Below, piece by piece: positions 7,798-14,687 of a stretch of DNA of 14,709 nt. Made by a program: the position numbers and the translations under genes. Numbering within the stretch: the stretch's first letter is position 1; every line of letters begins with the position of its first letter. The stretch covers positions 1 through 14,709 of the forward strand of contig CALXUL010000016.1 of NCBI GenBank assembly GCA_944391635.1. The letters are read 5' to 3'. Source of the DNA: an uncultured Clostridia bacterium (lineage in GTDB: Bacteria; Bacillota; Clostridia; UBA1381). Below the pieces are notes generated by a model. It was given only the letters and a program-made list of their open reading frames with translations, did no database searches and was not told the origin of the DNA.

Positions 7798-10700
7798 TTA
7801 ATTTTTAAGAATAATCGGTCTCATCAGAGACGTTAATGTGTTATAATTCCATATAAAGATTTTTAGCTGCGAAGCGCCTTGCGGAACCGTATCGGTACAG
7901 CCAATCCAATAATCGCTTTCATCTTCAAAAGCTATATTTTCACACGTTGCCTGCATCAGACGCAAGCCGTCGTCATCATAAAAAGCTTGAATGCAAATGC
8001 TGTCCGTATTGCTTCCTTTCAAAAGCTTCCGATGTAATTTTACCTTTATTTCATCACCAACTTTCAGTTCGGAAAAACTGTCTACGAAATCCCCGTTTTT
8101 TATCACGCCATAGGCAATATCCTCAATTTTTCCTACCTGCTCAAACCTATTAAATTTTCCTGCCAGATATATAGGCTCTGTACTGATTTCAAGATCGTAA
8201 ATTCCATTCTCAGACATAATATTTTCAAGCCTATTTCCATAAACATCATATACTTCCGCTTCATTTACGCCTAAATCGAGCGTCATAAATTTTGCATCAT
8301 ATTCACTCTGCAAAAGTATAACGTCCTTTTGAAGCTCATTATTATAAAAATGAAACGCATAAGTTGTGTCATCCTTAATTACATTCTTTGCTTCCGCCTT
8401 ACCTCCAATCAAATTGTTCATCGCGCAAACGGCAATATACGACGGCTTTGCACAATTTTCAAGCGCGATATCATTATAGCTTCTTAAAAATCCCCACTTG
8501 CTTTCTATTTCATTCGTTTCCAAATCATCCTGCATACGGAACTGGAATACGGTATCCGCCAAAGCGTAGCATTCCTTTAAGGCATACGCCATAACAAGAT
8601 TATTTCTTTGCTCCTCTAATGTATAATAGCTGCCAAATCCTAATTCCGTCCACCATATCGGCTTTTCATCGCCGTGTTCGCGCATCAGAGCCTGCATATC
8701 CTTTGACATATTTATAATTCTCTGCGTATCAAAGTGTCCCGACCAGTCATACGGATGCACACCTGCGACATCCATATATTGAAGTCCACCCGCCTCAAAT
8801 ACGCGTTTGTTAAACTCATTGTCAATTTGCGCCGTTTCAAGACCTATGACTATCGCCTCAGGATTGCCCTTTTTTACTCCCTCATATGCGGCTTTCATAA
8901 TATTGACATAATGCTCCGGCGTTTCGTTCAGTATATTAAAAGCATAAATATTGTACTCATTCCATATATAAAACGCCTGCGCTATTCCCTTTGTTTCTCT
9001 TGCCAGCCATTCGCACCATTTACTGTACGCCGCAAGCTCGCTTTCCGTAGTAGGTACATCACCAAGTCCGACGTAGCTGTCATAATGAATTGGATTTGCG
9101 TATAACAGTCCCAGTGCCACATTCATTCCCGCTTCATGAGCAAGTGTAATCTCCCGCAGCATATCATCAGGTATCTTATATACACCATGTGACGCCTCCG
9201 AAGCGCTCCATTGTATTTCTTCCCTGCACCATTTAACACCTGCTTTAGCTGCAATACCTGCCGCAACTCCGTTAGGAGCGGACCAATGATTTGAGTTAAT
9301 TAATAAAGCAGTGCCGCATTTGTCATTAATATTTTCCTTCGGAACCTCCCACGCCACTGAATACTCTGTATATGCCGAAAAAGGAACCGGTTCTTCGTTC
9401 GGATTGTTTATATATCTAAGTTCGCCCTCTACTGATACACCATATATTCCATATTTGTCTGCTGCCGGATTTATCGTAACCGGTGTTATTTCACCCTTAC
9501 GAAAAACCTCTGAAAGTCTTCCGTTTTCAACCAATTCTCCGTTCTCGTTTTTTATCTTATATATAAGGTCTCCTATCATATCGTCTTCGGATTTGTTGGT
9601 TATATTTAGCTGAACTGTTATTTCTTCACCCTTTGTATAAATATTGCCTGGTTTTGAACCCCCGACTCCTGTAAGACGTATAAGATTTTGCCTTTTAACC
9701 GTTTGCAGCATCACTGAACCTATGACAACAGACTCCGGAGAAAAACCCTTGGCCGTACTCCATACGCCTATCCGAAAATCAAATCCGTCCCCGCGGTTTG
9801 CCGCTCTCATATTCTCTATGTAAAAAGTATGCGTCTTCCATTCCTTTGTATTTGTAAGACAAACACTTTCCTCGCGTCCCCAAATACCGTCTCTGATATT
9901 TTGCGGCACCCCGTATGCGTCATAAAGAAGCTCAAAAAAGCCCTCGCCTTCATCAAAATATTCAACCGTTATTTCTATCGGAATATCATCTGAAATATCG
10001 TATAAAACCTCATCGTCTACGTCAATACGAATATAGCGTTTTGCTTCATCGTCTTTATCCAGAATTACACCCTTCCTGCCCATTCTTTCTGTTTCTTCAT
10101 TTTCAAAATCAAGAATGGACATACCTGTATTTTTGACTGTATTATTAAAGTCAATTTCCGCAAAAACCTGAATTTCAGATTTCCTCCCCGACAAGGTTCG
10201 GACTGATATTTGTAGATTGTCCACATACCATGTGGTAGTGCCGTATGCGAGAAAATCTATATTTTTAAGCGTTGTCCCGTCCCATAACTCGTATCTTCTT
10301 GTAAATGCGGTTTCACTGCCTCGCGCAATTATATTACCGTTGGTATCATTAATTGTAACGGTTTGCCACAATGTACTCAGATTTATGGAAATATCTATCG
10401 TATATGTATTTCCATCAGTTAAATTGCATAGTTCTCTGTTACCTATTCGGACTTTGCCATCGGTCATACCAAACAATGTAATTGCACTGTTCATATTATC
10501 CCCGTTTGCGATTTCAACCCAATAATCTGCGCTTATATCCGTACATTTAAAATCAAATGATATATGAAAAATATTATCTTTATCTATCGGCTTGGATAAA
10601 ATATACGACGCGCCTTCAGCACGATTTGAATTTGAAGTCATTTTTAATCTTTTTCCGTTGCCGTTTTCTTCCGCCGCAACAGTTCCGTCGTACACCCACC

Positions 10701-11556
10701 ATTTTCCGATTGAGCTTGAAATATCCCACTTTCCATTAAGACTTCCTGTATTCGAGATTGCTGTTCCGCTTAATATATCGCCATCAGCAGCATCAAAATT
10801 CTCCGTATATACTCCCATACTGTCTCCATATGATATAGGTCTGACAGACATTTCCAAATTATCTACATACCATATGGTATTTCCGTATGCGAGAAAATCT
10901 ATATTTTTAAGCGTTGTCTGATTCCAGAGGTTATTTCTTCTTGTGAATACTTTCTCTGTTTTCTTTGCGATTATATTACCAATTTCATCTTTAATTACAG
11001 TCATTTGACGTAAGGTGCTTAAATTGACAGAAATATCTATCCCATATATGCTTTCTGCAGATAACGCGCATATTTCACCGCCTCCGGTTCTGATTCTGCC
11101 ATTTACCATGCCGAACAAGGTAATTGCACTATCCATATTATCCCCGTTTGCGATTTCAACCCAATAATCTGCGCTTATATCCGTACATTTAAAATCAAAT
11201 GATATATGAAAAATATTATCTTTGTCTATCGGCTTAGATAAAATATACGACGCGCCTTCAGCACGATTTGAATTTGAAGTCATTTTTAATCTTTTTCCGC
11301 TGCCGTTTTCCTCTGCCGCAACAGTTCCATCGTACACCCACCATTTTCCGATTGAGCTTGAAATATCCCACTTTCCATTAAGCGCTCCGGCGTCTGACAC
11401 AGCCGTTCCGCTAAGTATATCCGTTGTAATCTGATTAAAATCCTCCGAATATGAGCCTGATGTTTCCGCAGCCAAAGCCGGCATTATATGTATGCAGCCA
11501 ATGGCATACATGAGACATATCAGCAAGCCCAGATAAATTCTTTTAAAACATTTCAT
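7798..11556 (-). CDS. Secreted clan GH-A glycoside hydrolase with duplicated N-terminal jelly-roll modules
   Basis: This is the first gene of the operon, encoding 1252 residues. The ATG at 11556 is chosen because GGAGG (11571-11567) lies 10 nt before it; an upstream in-frame TTG at 11577 has no such site. Order: signal peptide 1-30 (cleavage after PALAA); two jelly-roll-like repeats about 36-241 and 250-455; a beta-sandwich about 464-620 matching the N-terminus of the next enzyme; an Ig-like domain about 623-730; a catalytic barrel about 735-1055; a beta domain about 1060-1140; and a C-terminal beta module about 1143-1252 containing LKIFIWNYNTL and MRPI. The predicted acid/base is Glu867 (IWNEYN), the nucleophile Glu971 (WWTELGF), and the supporting motif VHPYDW is at 933-938. 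GH39/GH5-like is the best guess. It lacks the CBM9 end of its paralogue at 4405-7776, and neither enzyme has SLH domains. The repeats probably bind carbohydrate, by inference. Confidence 0.96.
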   Translation of the reverse strand: MKCFKRIYLGLLICLMYAIGCIHIMPALAAETSGSYSEDFNQITTDILSGTAVSDAGALNGKWDISSSIGKWWVYDGTVAAEENGSGKRLKMTSNSNRAEGASYILSKPIDKDNIFHISFDFKCTDISADYWVEIANGDNMDSAITLFGMVNGRIRTGGGEICALSAESIYGIDISVNLSTLRQMTVIKDEIGNIIAKKTEKVFTRRNNLWNQTTLKNIDFLAYGNTIWYVDNLEMSVRPISYGDSMGVYTENFDAADGDILSGTAISNTGSLNGKWDISSSIGKWWVYDGTVAAEENGNGKRLKMTSNSNRAEGASYILSKPIDKDNIFHISFDFKCTDISADYWVEIANGDNMNSAITLFGMTDGKVRIGNRELCNLTDGNTYTIDISINLSTLWQTVTINDTNGNIIARGSETAFTRRYELWDGTTLKNIDFLAYGTTTWYVDNLQISVRTLSGRKSEIQVFAEIDFNNTVKNTGMSILDFENEETERMGRKGVILDKDDEAKRYIRIDVDDEVLYDISDDIPIEITVEYFDEGEGFFELLYDAYGVPQNIRDGIWGREESVCLTNTKEWKTHTFYIENMRAANRGDGFDFRIGVWSTAKGFSPESVVIGSVMLQTVKRQNLIRLTGVGGSKPGNIYTKGEEITVQLNITNKSEDDMIGDLIYKIKNENGELVENGRLSEVFRKGEITPVTINPAADKYGIYGVSVEGELRYINNPNEEPVPFSAYTEYSVAWEVPKENINDKCGTALLINSNHWSAPNGVAAGIAAKAGVKWCREEIQWSASEASHGVYKIPDDMLREITLAHEAGMNVALGLLYANPIHYDSYVGLGDVPTTESELAAYSKWCEWLARETKGIAQAFYIWNEYNIYAFNILNETPEHYVNIMKAAYEGVKKGNPEAIVIGLETAQIDNEFNKRVFEAGGLQYMDVAGVHPYDWSGHFDTQRIINMSKDMQALMREHGDEKPIWWTELGFGSYYTLEEQRNNLVMAYALKECYALADTVFQFRMQDDLETNEIESKWGFLRSYNDIALENCAKPSYIAVCAMNNLIGGKAEAKNVIKDDTTYAFHFYNNELQKDVILLQSEYDAKFMTLDLGVNEAEVYDVYGNRLENIMSENGIYDLEISTEPIYLAGKFNRFEQVGKIEDIAYGVIKNGDFVDSFSELKVGDEIKVKLHRKLLKGSNTDSICIQAFYDDDGLRLMQATCENIAFEDESDYWIGCTDTVPQGASQLKIFIWNYNTLTSLMRPIILKN
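10192..10809 (-). repeat. N-terminal jelly-roll repeat, copy 2, of the first hydrolase
   Basis: This segment encodes residues 250-455 and is the partner of the copy at 10834-11451. Protein identity over residues 60-150 versus 274-364 is nearly complete (two differences seen), but falls to roughly 55-60% over the following ~90 residues. A short identical DNA run recurs near 10241-10276 and 10883-10918, so the pair is a mosaic of old and fresh similarity. Confidence 0.93.
10834..11451 (-). repeat. N-terminal jelly-roll repeat, copy 1, of the first hydrolase
   Basis: This segment encodes residues 36-241. It repeats at 10192-10809 with a period of 642 bp. Copies share YxExF at the start and WYVDNL near the end. 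The stretch 11114-11382 is almost identical at DNA level to 10472-10740, with nine mismatches counted by eye in 269 bp. The rest of the unit is clearly more diverged. Confidence 0.93.
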
Positions 11557-11566
11557 TTTATTGCGG

Positions 11567-11571
11567 CCTCC
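11567..11571 (-). promoter_or_regulatory. Ribosome binding site of the first operon gene
   Basis: GGAGG on the minus strand lies 10 nt before the ATG at 11556. It supports that ATG over the upstream in-frame TTG at 11577, which would add only the residues MLGGRNK before a normal signal peptide. Confidence 0.75.
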
Positions 11572-11644
11572 AAGCAAATATTTTTTCCCAGAAAATGTTT
11601 ATTTCTCTGTTAGTTATTAAGATAATCCTATCTATTATATTGAT

Positions 11645-11673
11645 ATTATACCATTTTAAACTTGACAAATCAA
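11645..11673 (-). promoter_or_regulatory. Sigma-A type promoter of the hydrolase/SLH operon
   Basis: The minus strand reads TTGATT (11673-11668), 17 nt, then TATAAT (11650-11645), preceded by TGG, which makes a perfect extended -10. Transcription would begin near 11638, giving a leader of about 80 nt before the ATG at 11556. The leader holds a possible hairpin at 11589-11609 (8 bp with one bulge) just upstream of the ribosome site. A second TATAAT at 11639-11634 lacks a good -35. The -35 overlaps the opposing promoter and the dyad at 11665-11682. Confidence 0.75.
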
Positions 11674-11690
11674 AACATTTGTTATAAACT
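11662..11690 (+). promoter_or_regulatory. Promoter of the AraC-family regulator gene
   Basis: A perfect TTGACA lies at 11662-11667. A -10 of TAAACT (11685-11690) gives the ideal 17-nt spacer; TATAAA (11683-11688) is closer to consensus but leaves only 15 nt. Either puts the start of transcription near 11695-11698, about 30 nt before the ATG at 11725. Confidence 0.6.
11665..11682. promoter_or_regulatory. Dyad ACAAAT-N6-ATTTGT, possible operator
   Basis: A perfect 6-bp inverted repeat with a 6-bp centre covers the -35 region of both divergent promoters, the natural place for a regulator to control both. AraC-family proteins more often bind direct repeats, and an AT-rich region can give such dyads by chance, so its assignment as the site of the adjacent regulator is tentative. 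Confidence 0.35.
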
Positions 11691-11711
11691 TATAGAAAAA
11701 AGTTAAGATTT

Positions 11712-11717
11712 GAGGTG
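11712..11717 (+). promoter_or_regulatory. Ribosome binding site of the AraC-family gene
   Basis: GAGGTG lies 7 nt before the ATG at 11725. It rules out the in-frame TTG at 11710, which would overlap the site itself. Confidence 0.75.
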
Positions 11718-11724
11718 TAAATTT

Positions 11725-12576
11725 ATGTATCATCAGGAATTTAATTCCATTGGAAATCATACTTACAATGGTTATGTGTATCAAAATACCAAACAATACG
11801 ATAATTTCCATAACAGCTTTGAATATATATTTGTATGGAAAGGGAATATCTCCGTTACGGCAAACAATGTGAAAGTAAACCTGACTGAAAATGATATGAT
11901 GCTAATTGCGCCGAACATTGTTCACTCATTAGATGTGTCTCCTGTAACCGGCAGTGAATACTTTATGTCTGTTTTTTCTAGAGATTTTATATCAGAATTT
12001 AAAAATGATGAATTGTTTTACACTGCAATAAAATTCAAATCTGATAAGATCGTTGAAAATTATCTGATAGAAAATATGTTTTATTCCGGCGAACCTGAAT
12101 TTTATTTGTTAAAAAGCTGTTTATATGCGATTTGTTCTCAATGTGTCAAGTATGGACAACGCATAGACAAAATGCATAATCGTTCTTCAAAGGACTTTAT
12201 TTCAAAAGTAAATTCCTATATTTTTGAAAATATAAATACAAAAATCACACAGCAAGCAGTTGCAGACCTTTTCAACTATGATCGTCACTATTTCAGCAGC
12301 CTATTTAATCAAACTTTTCGAATGGGCTTCAGTCAATATATAAATACATATCGCTTGAATATTGCCTGCAAATTACTTACAACTACCGATATGACTATTA
12401 CAGACATCGCCTTTGAATGCGGATTTGAAAATGTACGAAACTTTAATTTGGTTTTTAAGAAGCTGAGCGGTAAAACGCCAAGTCAATACAGAACCAGCCC
12501 TCTCAGCAAAACAGTTCTGCCTGATCACGCTCTTCCGCTGCATGTAACAACTCTTAATAAACTCTCGAAAAAATGA
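11725..12576 (+). CDS. AraC-family transcriptional regulator with cupin-type sensor domain
   Basis: This cytoplasmic DNA-binding protein of 283 residues has the usual size for the family. Residues about 10-90 form the cupin-like ligand-binding domain, including the LTENDMMLIAPNIVHSLD stretch typical of sugar-sensing members. Residues about 157-256 form the double helix-turn-helix domain. The first helix-turn-helix is near ITQQAVADLFNYDRHYFSSLFNQ (174-196, written in part) and the second is near ITDIAFECGFENVRNFNLVFKK, followed by the family signature GKTPSQYR (249-256). It is divergent from the hydrolase operon across 168 bp with overlapping promoters, so it most likely regulates that operon in response to a carbohydrate, and perhaps itself. 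A tail of about 27 residues follows the DNA-binding domain. The family is certain; ligand and target are inferred from position. Confidence 0.95.
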   Translation: MYHQEFNSIGNHTYNGYVYQNTKQYDNFHNSFEYIFVWKGNISVTANNVKVNLTENDMMLIAPNIVHSLDVSPVTGSEYFMSVFSRDFISEFKNDELFYTAIKFKSDKIVENYLIENMFYSGEPEFYLLKSCLYAICSQCVKYGQRIDKMHNRSSKDFISKVNSYIFENINTKITQQAVADLFNYDRHYFSSLFNQTFRMGFSQYINTYRLNIACKLLTTTDMTITDIAFECGFENVRNFNLVFKKLSGKTPSQYRTSPLSKTVLPDHALPLHVTTLNKLSKK

Positions 12577-12730
12577 AGCATCCGTTATTCAAAACGTAAT
12601 CACCATCTAACAAATCCCGTTTATTTGTCATAGCAAACTATTATTGATTAATATTTTGCCAGAACCAAAAAGCAGAGCATTAATCTGAAATTTCCTGTAT
12701 AATGGTTTTAGACAATCAATCGACAGGAGG

Positions 12731-12870
12731 TTTTCATACCACAGTCCTAACCGGAAGGGGCAACGCGCCGTCAAACTACCGCCCATTTTGCCAAATAGTG
12801 TGCAGGGGGGTGCAAAGCACCAATCCCACGTTAACATTCGGTGGTTCGATAGACTCAAAATTGTGCCTAA
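12731..12870. other. G+C-rich element of unknown nature, possibly a structured or mobile remnant
   Basis: By count this 140-bp stretch is 50% G+C, and its core 12741-12830 is about 58%, against a clearly AT-rich surrounding. It contains a hairpin GGTGC-AAA-GCACC at 12809-12821 that can be extended by GGG (12805-12807) with CCC (12825-12827). It lies behind an AGGAGG and a TATAAT that serve no visible gene. It may be a structured RNA, a dispersed repeat, or the remains of an inserted sequence. I cannot choose between these. Confidence 0.4.
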
Positions 12871-12876
12871 AATGCA

Positions 12877-12904
12877 AAAAATCGCTTGATTTCAAGCAAT
12901 TTTT
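12877..12904. terminator. Bidirectional intrinsic terminator
   Basis: The stem GCTTGA/TCAAGC (12884-12889 with 12892-12897) continues through one C-A mismatch into an A-tract (12877-12882) paired with a T-tract (12899-12904). Each strand therefore reads as a hairpin followed by T residues. It lies 36 nt after the stop of the minus-strand gene at 12940 and about 300 nt after the AraC stop, so it can end transcription from both convergent genes. Confidence 0.8.
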
Positions 12905-12939
12905 CTTGTAGATACAATCGAATTAAAAGTAGGCTAAAT

Positions 12940-14679
12940 TTAGCTTTTAGCGGTAAAATATTGTAATTCTCTTCGAAATGCGCTATAACGCGGAAACTCT
13001 TTTAAATACTGATCAACTAACATATCTTTCCCGCTGCTATTATTACCTAATGAATCATTTACTTCTCCAAAAGCAGCTATATACGATGCACAGTCGCCAT
13101 AAAATGATCTTGCCTGTTGTTTTAACACATTTGCTGTATTGGTATGTATTTCTTTACCAATATACTTTATGCACTCTTCTTTATAATCATATTCTGAATT
13201 TGCATATTGTTTCCATTTTCTTATACATTCAAACAATAATTCTTCAGGCTTTATATTTCCCGATTTTTCAATAGTTAAAAAGAAATATTTATCAGGCTTA
13301 AAATCCATATTTTCTACCGTTTTCAAACACATAGTTCTGATACCGGGCATCATATCTGCCCCATCATAAAAATATATAAGTAATAACGAGAGTGCACATT
13401 TAGCAGAAACAATTGAACAATTATTGCCCGTCGTATTTTTCCCGAACTTAAATACACGGTCAAATTCTCTGCCTAAAAACAACAATGAATAATAGTTATT
13501 ATCATTTACAATATTTCTGCACAGTTCATCCGTCCTGTCTAAAAAAGTTTTATTTAATTTGCTCAAAGAATCGTTATATATTTCCATCATAACAGGAATA
13601 AGATGTATATAATTTTCACAATTAAAAACTATACGCAGATAATTAGTCGGTGTCGTATCAGAACGGAATGCTTCAATAAGACAGTTATATGCCACATCGG
13701 GTTTATTCAGTCTAAACGCATATTCTGCCGTCATGAGAGCAATCCTACTTCTTACAACTAACTCAACCGGTATATGCCTAAGTGCACCACTACCGATTTT
13801 TAATAACTGTTCGTCACTAAAACCATTTCCCTCAATCATTAATTCTTCATATAACCCCGGATGTGCTTTTGAATACTTTTTAGCAATTGAAATCTTATCA
13901 TCCGAATTATCTAAAAGACTCATTGCTTCTTTGATAAATTTTTGCGAATATTTATTGTTGATTGCTCCAAGATATGCTATCCAGCCATTTAAGAATTTAT
14001 CAAAATCAGGCAAATCATTATATCCTGCCTGCATCATTTGTTCAATTCTCAAATTGACACTGTTGAAATACAATAATGTGTTATATATTTCCCTAATCCG
14101 CTCTTTACCTGTTTTTATCATGTATTGCAAATAAAGTGTATGTAACCCAAAGCTACAGAAATCAAATTGTAAAATATCCATTTCATACAGTTCATTAAGC
14201 TGCATATAATCTTGCACATTCTCTGCATAATCACCGATTATACCCACTTTAAGATTCGTCATTTCATTTGCTAACTGATACGCTTCATCATACAGCTTTA
14301 TTTCAATTGCTGCCTTAAGTACATCACAAGCTGTGATTATAATGCTTTGTATTTCTTCGGTATTACTGAATATATATGCTTCATCCATATCATCATACCA
14401 ATCATCATAATATTCATTGAAACTTCCTTCTATACAAATCTCTTTCTGTTTTACCTTTTTAAATTCTTTCAATACATATGTAATTTTTACGTTTGTTTCA
14501 GCAATAACATTTTCTTCATTTTGTATCGGCTTATTTGCTATGGACAAATATTGAATAAACTTTTCCCTTTGCGTCTCATCGGTCTTTCTTGCCAATAAAT
14601 GCACAAAATCTTCAAGTTCTTTCTTCGTCATCTGTTCTGTGCTTGTGTCAACAATGTTTAAAAATTCATTTATATTCAA
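12940..14679 (-). CDS. Cytoplasmic helical protein of unknown function
   Basis: This 579-residue protein has no signal peptide or membrane segment. I do not recognise a named family, though the layout resembles uncharacterised helical proteins common in Clostridia. Residues 1-50 form a charged helical start with LTKKELEDFV-like character. Residues about 68-88 are a basic helix, followed by an acidic aromatic patch around residues 89-99 (YYDDWYDDMDE). The rest (about 108-579) is a series of amphipathic helices suggestive of a TPR-like or other helical-repeat scaffold, including segments rich in LY-x-x-A and AY-x-L. It starts at TTG (14679), 8 nt after AAAGGAG (14694-14688); the first in-frame ATG is codon 17 and lacks a site. 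It is convergent with the AraC gene and has its own terminator, so it seems to be a separate unit. A protein-interaction role is only a guess. Confidence 0.9.
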   Translation of the reverse strand: MNINEFLNIVDTSTEQMTKKELEDFVHLLARKTDETQREKFIQYLSIANKPIQNEENVIAETNVKITYVLKEFKKVKQKEICIEGSFNEYYDDWYDDMDEAYIFSNTEEIQSIIITACDVLKAAIEIKLYDEAYQLANEMTNLKVGIIGDYAENVQDYMQLNELYEMDILQFDFCSFGLHTLYLQYMIKTGKERIREIYNTLLYFNSVNLRIEQMMQAGYNDLPDFDKFLNGWIAYLGAINNKYSQKFIKEAMSLLDNSDDKISIAKKYSKAHPGLYEELMIEGNGFSDEQLLKIGSGALRHIPVELVVRSRIALMTAEYAFRLNKPDVAYNCLIEAFRSDTTPTNYLRIVFNCENYIHLIPVMMEIYNDSLSKLNKTFLDRTDELCRNIVNDNNYYSLLFLGREFDRVFKFGKNTTGNNCSIVSAKCALSLLLIYFYDGADMMPGIRTMCLKTVENMDFKPDKYFFLTIEKSGNIKPEELLFECIRKWKQYANSEYDYKEECIKYIGKEIHTNTANVLKQQARSFYGDCASYIAAFGEVNDSLGNNSSGKDMLVDQYLKEFPRYSAFRRELQYFTAKS

Positions 14680-14687
14680 AATATATT

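Larger units (their letters stand above)
12577..12939. other. Convergent intergenic spacer (363 bp)
   Basis: This is the gap between the convergent AraC gene and the helical-protein gene. The first ~120 bp are AT-rich and hold a dyad ACAAAT-N7-ATTTGT (12610-12628). A TATAAT occurs at 12698-12703 without a credible -35, and an AGGAGG at 12725-12730 has no start codon after it. From about 12731 to 12870 the sequence is clearly richer in G+C (see separate entry), and it ends with a terminator at 12877-12904. I see no credible gene: the short open frames here have no matching ribosome sites and no recognisable protein character. Confidence 0.7.

Noticed and set aside
11488..11505. Possible lipobox (AIGC) in the signal peptide of the first hydrolase
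   Set aside because: The -3 residue is Ala instead of the usual Leu, and the hydrophobic stretch continues past the Cys to a standard PALAA cleavage site, so signal peptidase I is more likely.
12698..12703. TATAAT as a promoter in the convergent spacer
   Set aside because: No -35-like hexamer lies 16-18 nt upstream and no gene follows it.
12841..12856. GGTTCGAT-like motif suggesting a tRNA T-loop
   Set aside because: The flanking bases do not pair into a T-arm, and no anticodon arm or acceptor stem can be drawn around it.
12628..12858. 76-codon minus-strand frame in the same spacer
   Set aside because: There is no ribosome site before its start, and it is the mirror of the G+C-rich element; coding is not supported.
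12702..12911. 69-codon plus-strand frame in the convergent spacer
   Set aside because: Its ATG overlaps the TATAAT, no ribosome site precedes it, it runs into the terminator, and the protein has no recognisable character. It was kept only as part of the unexplained G+C-rich element.
12933..12944. 12-bp palindrome GCTAAATTTAGC over the stop codon of the helical-protein gene
   Set aside because: It has no loop and no proper T-run directly after it; the hairpin at 12877-12904 is the far better terminator.
11725..14679. Idea that the AraC regulator and the helical protein form one functional unit
   Set aside because: They are convergent, separated by 363 bp and a bidirectional terminator, with no shared control signal visible.
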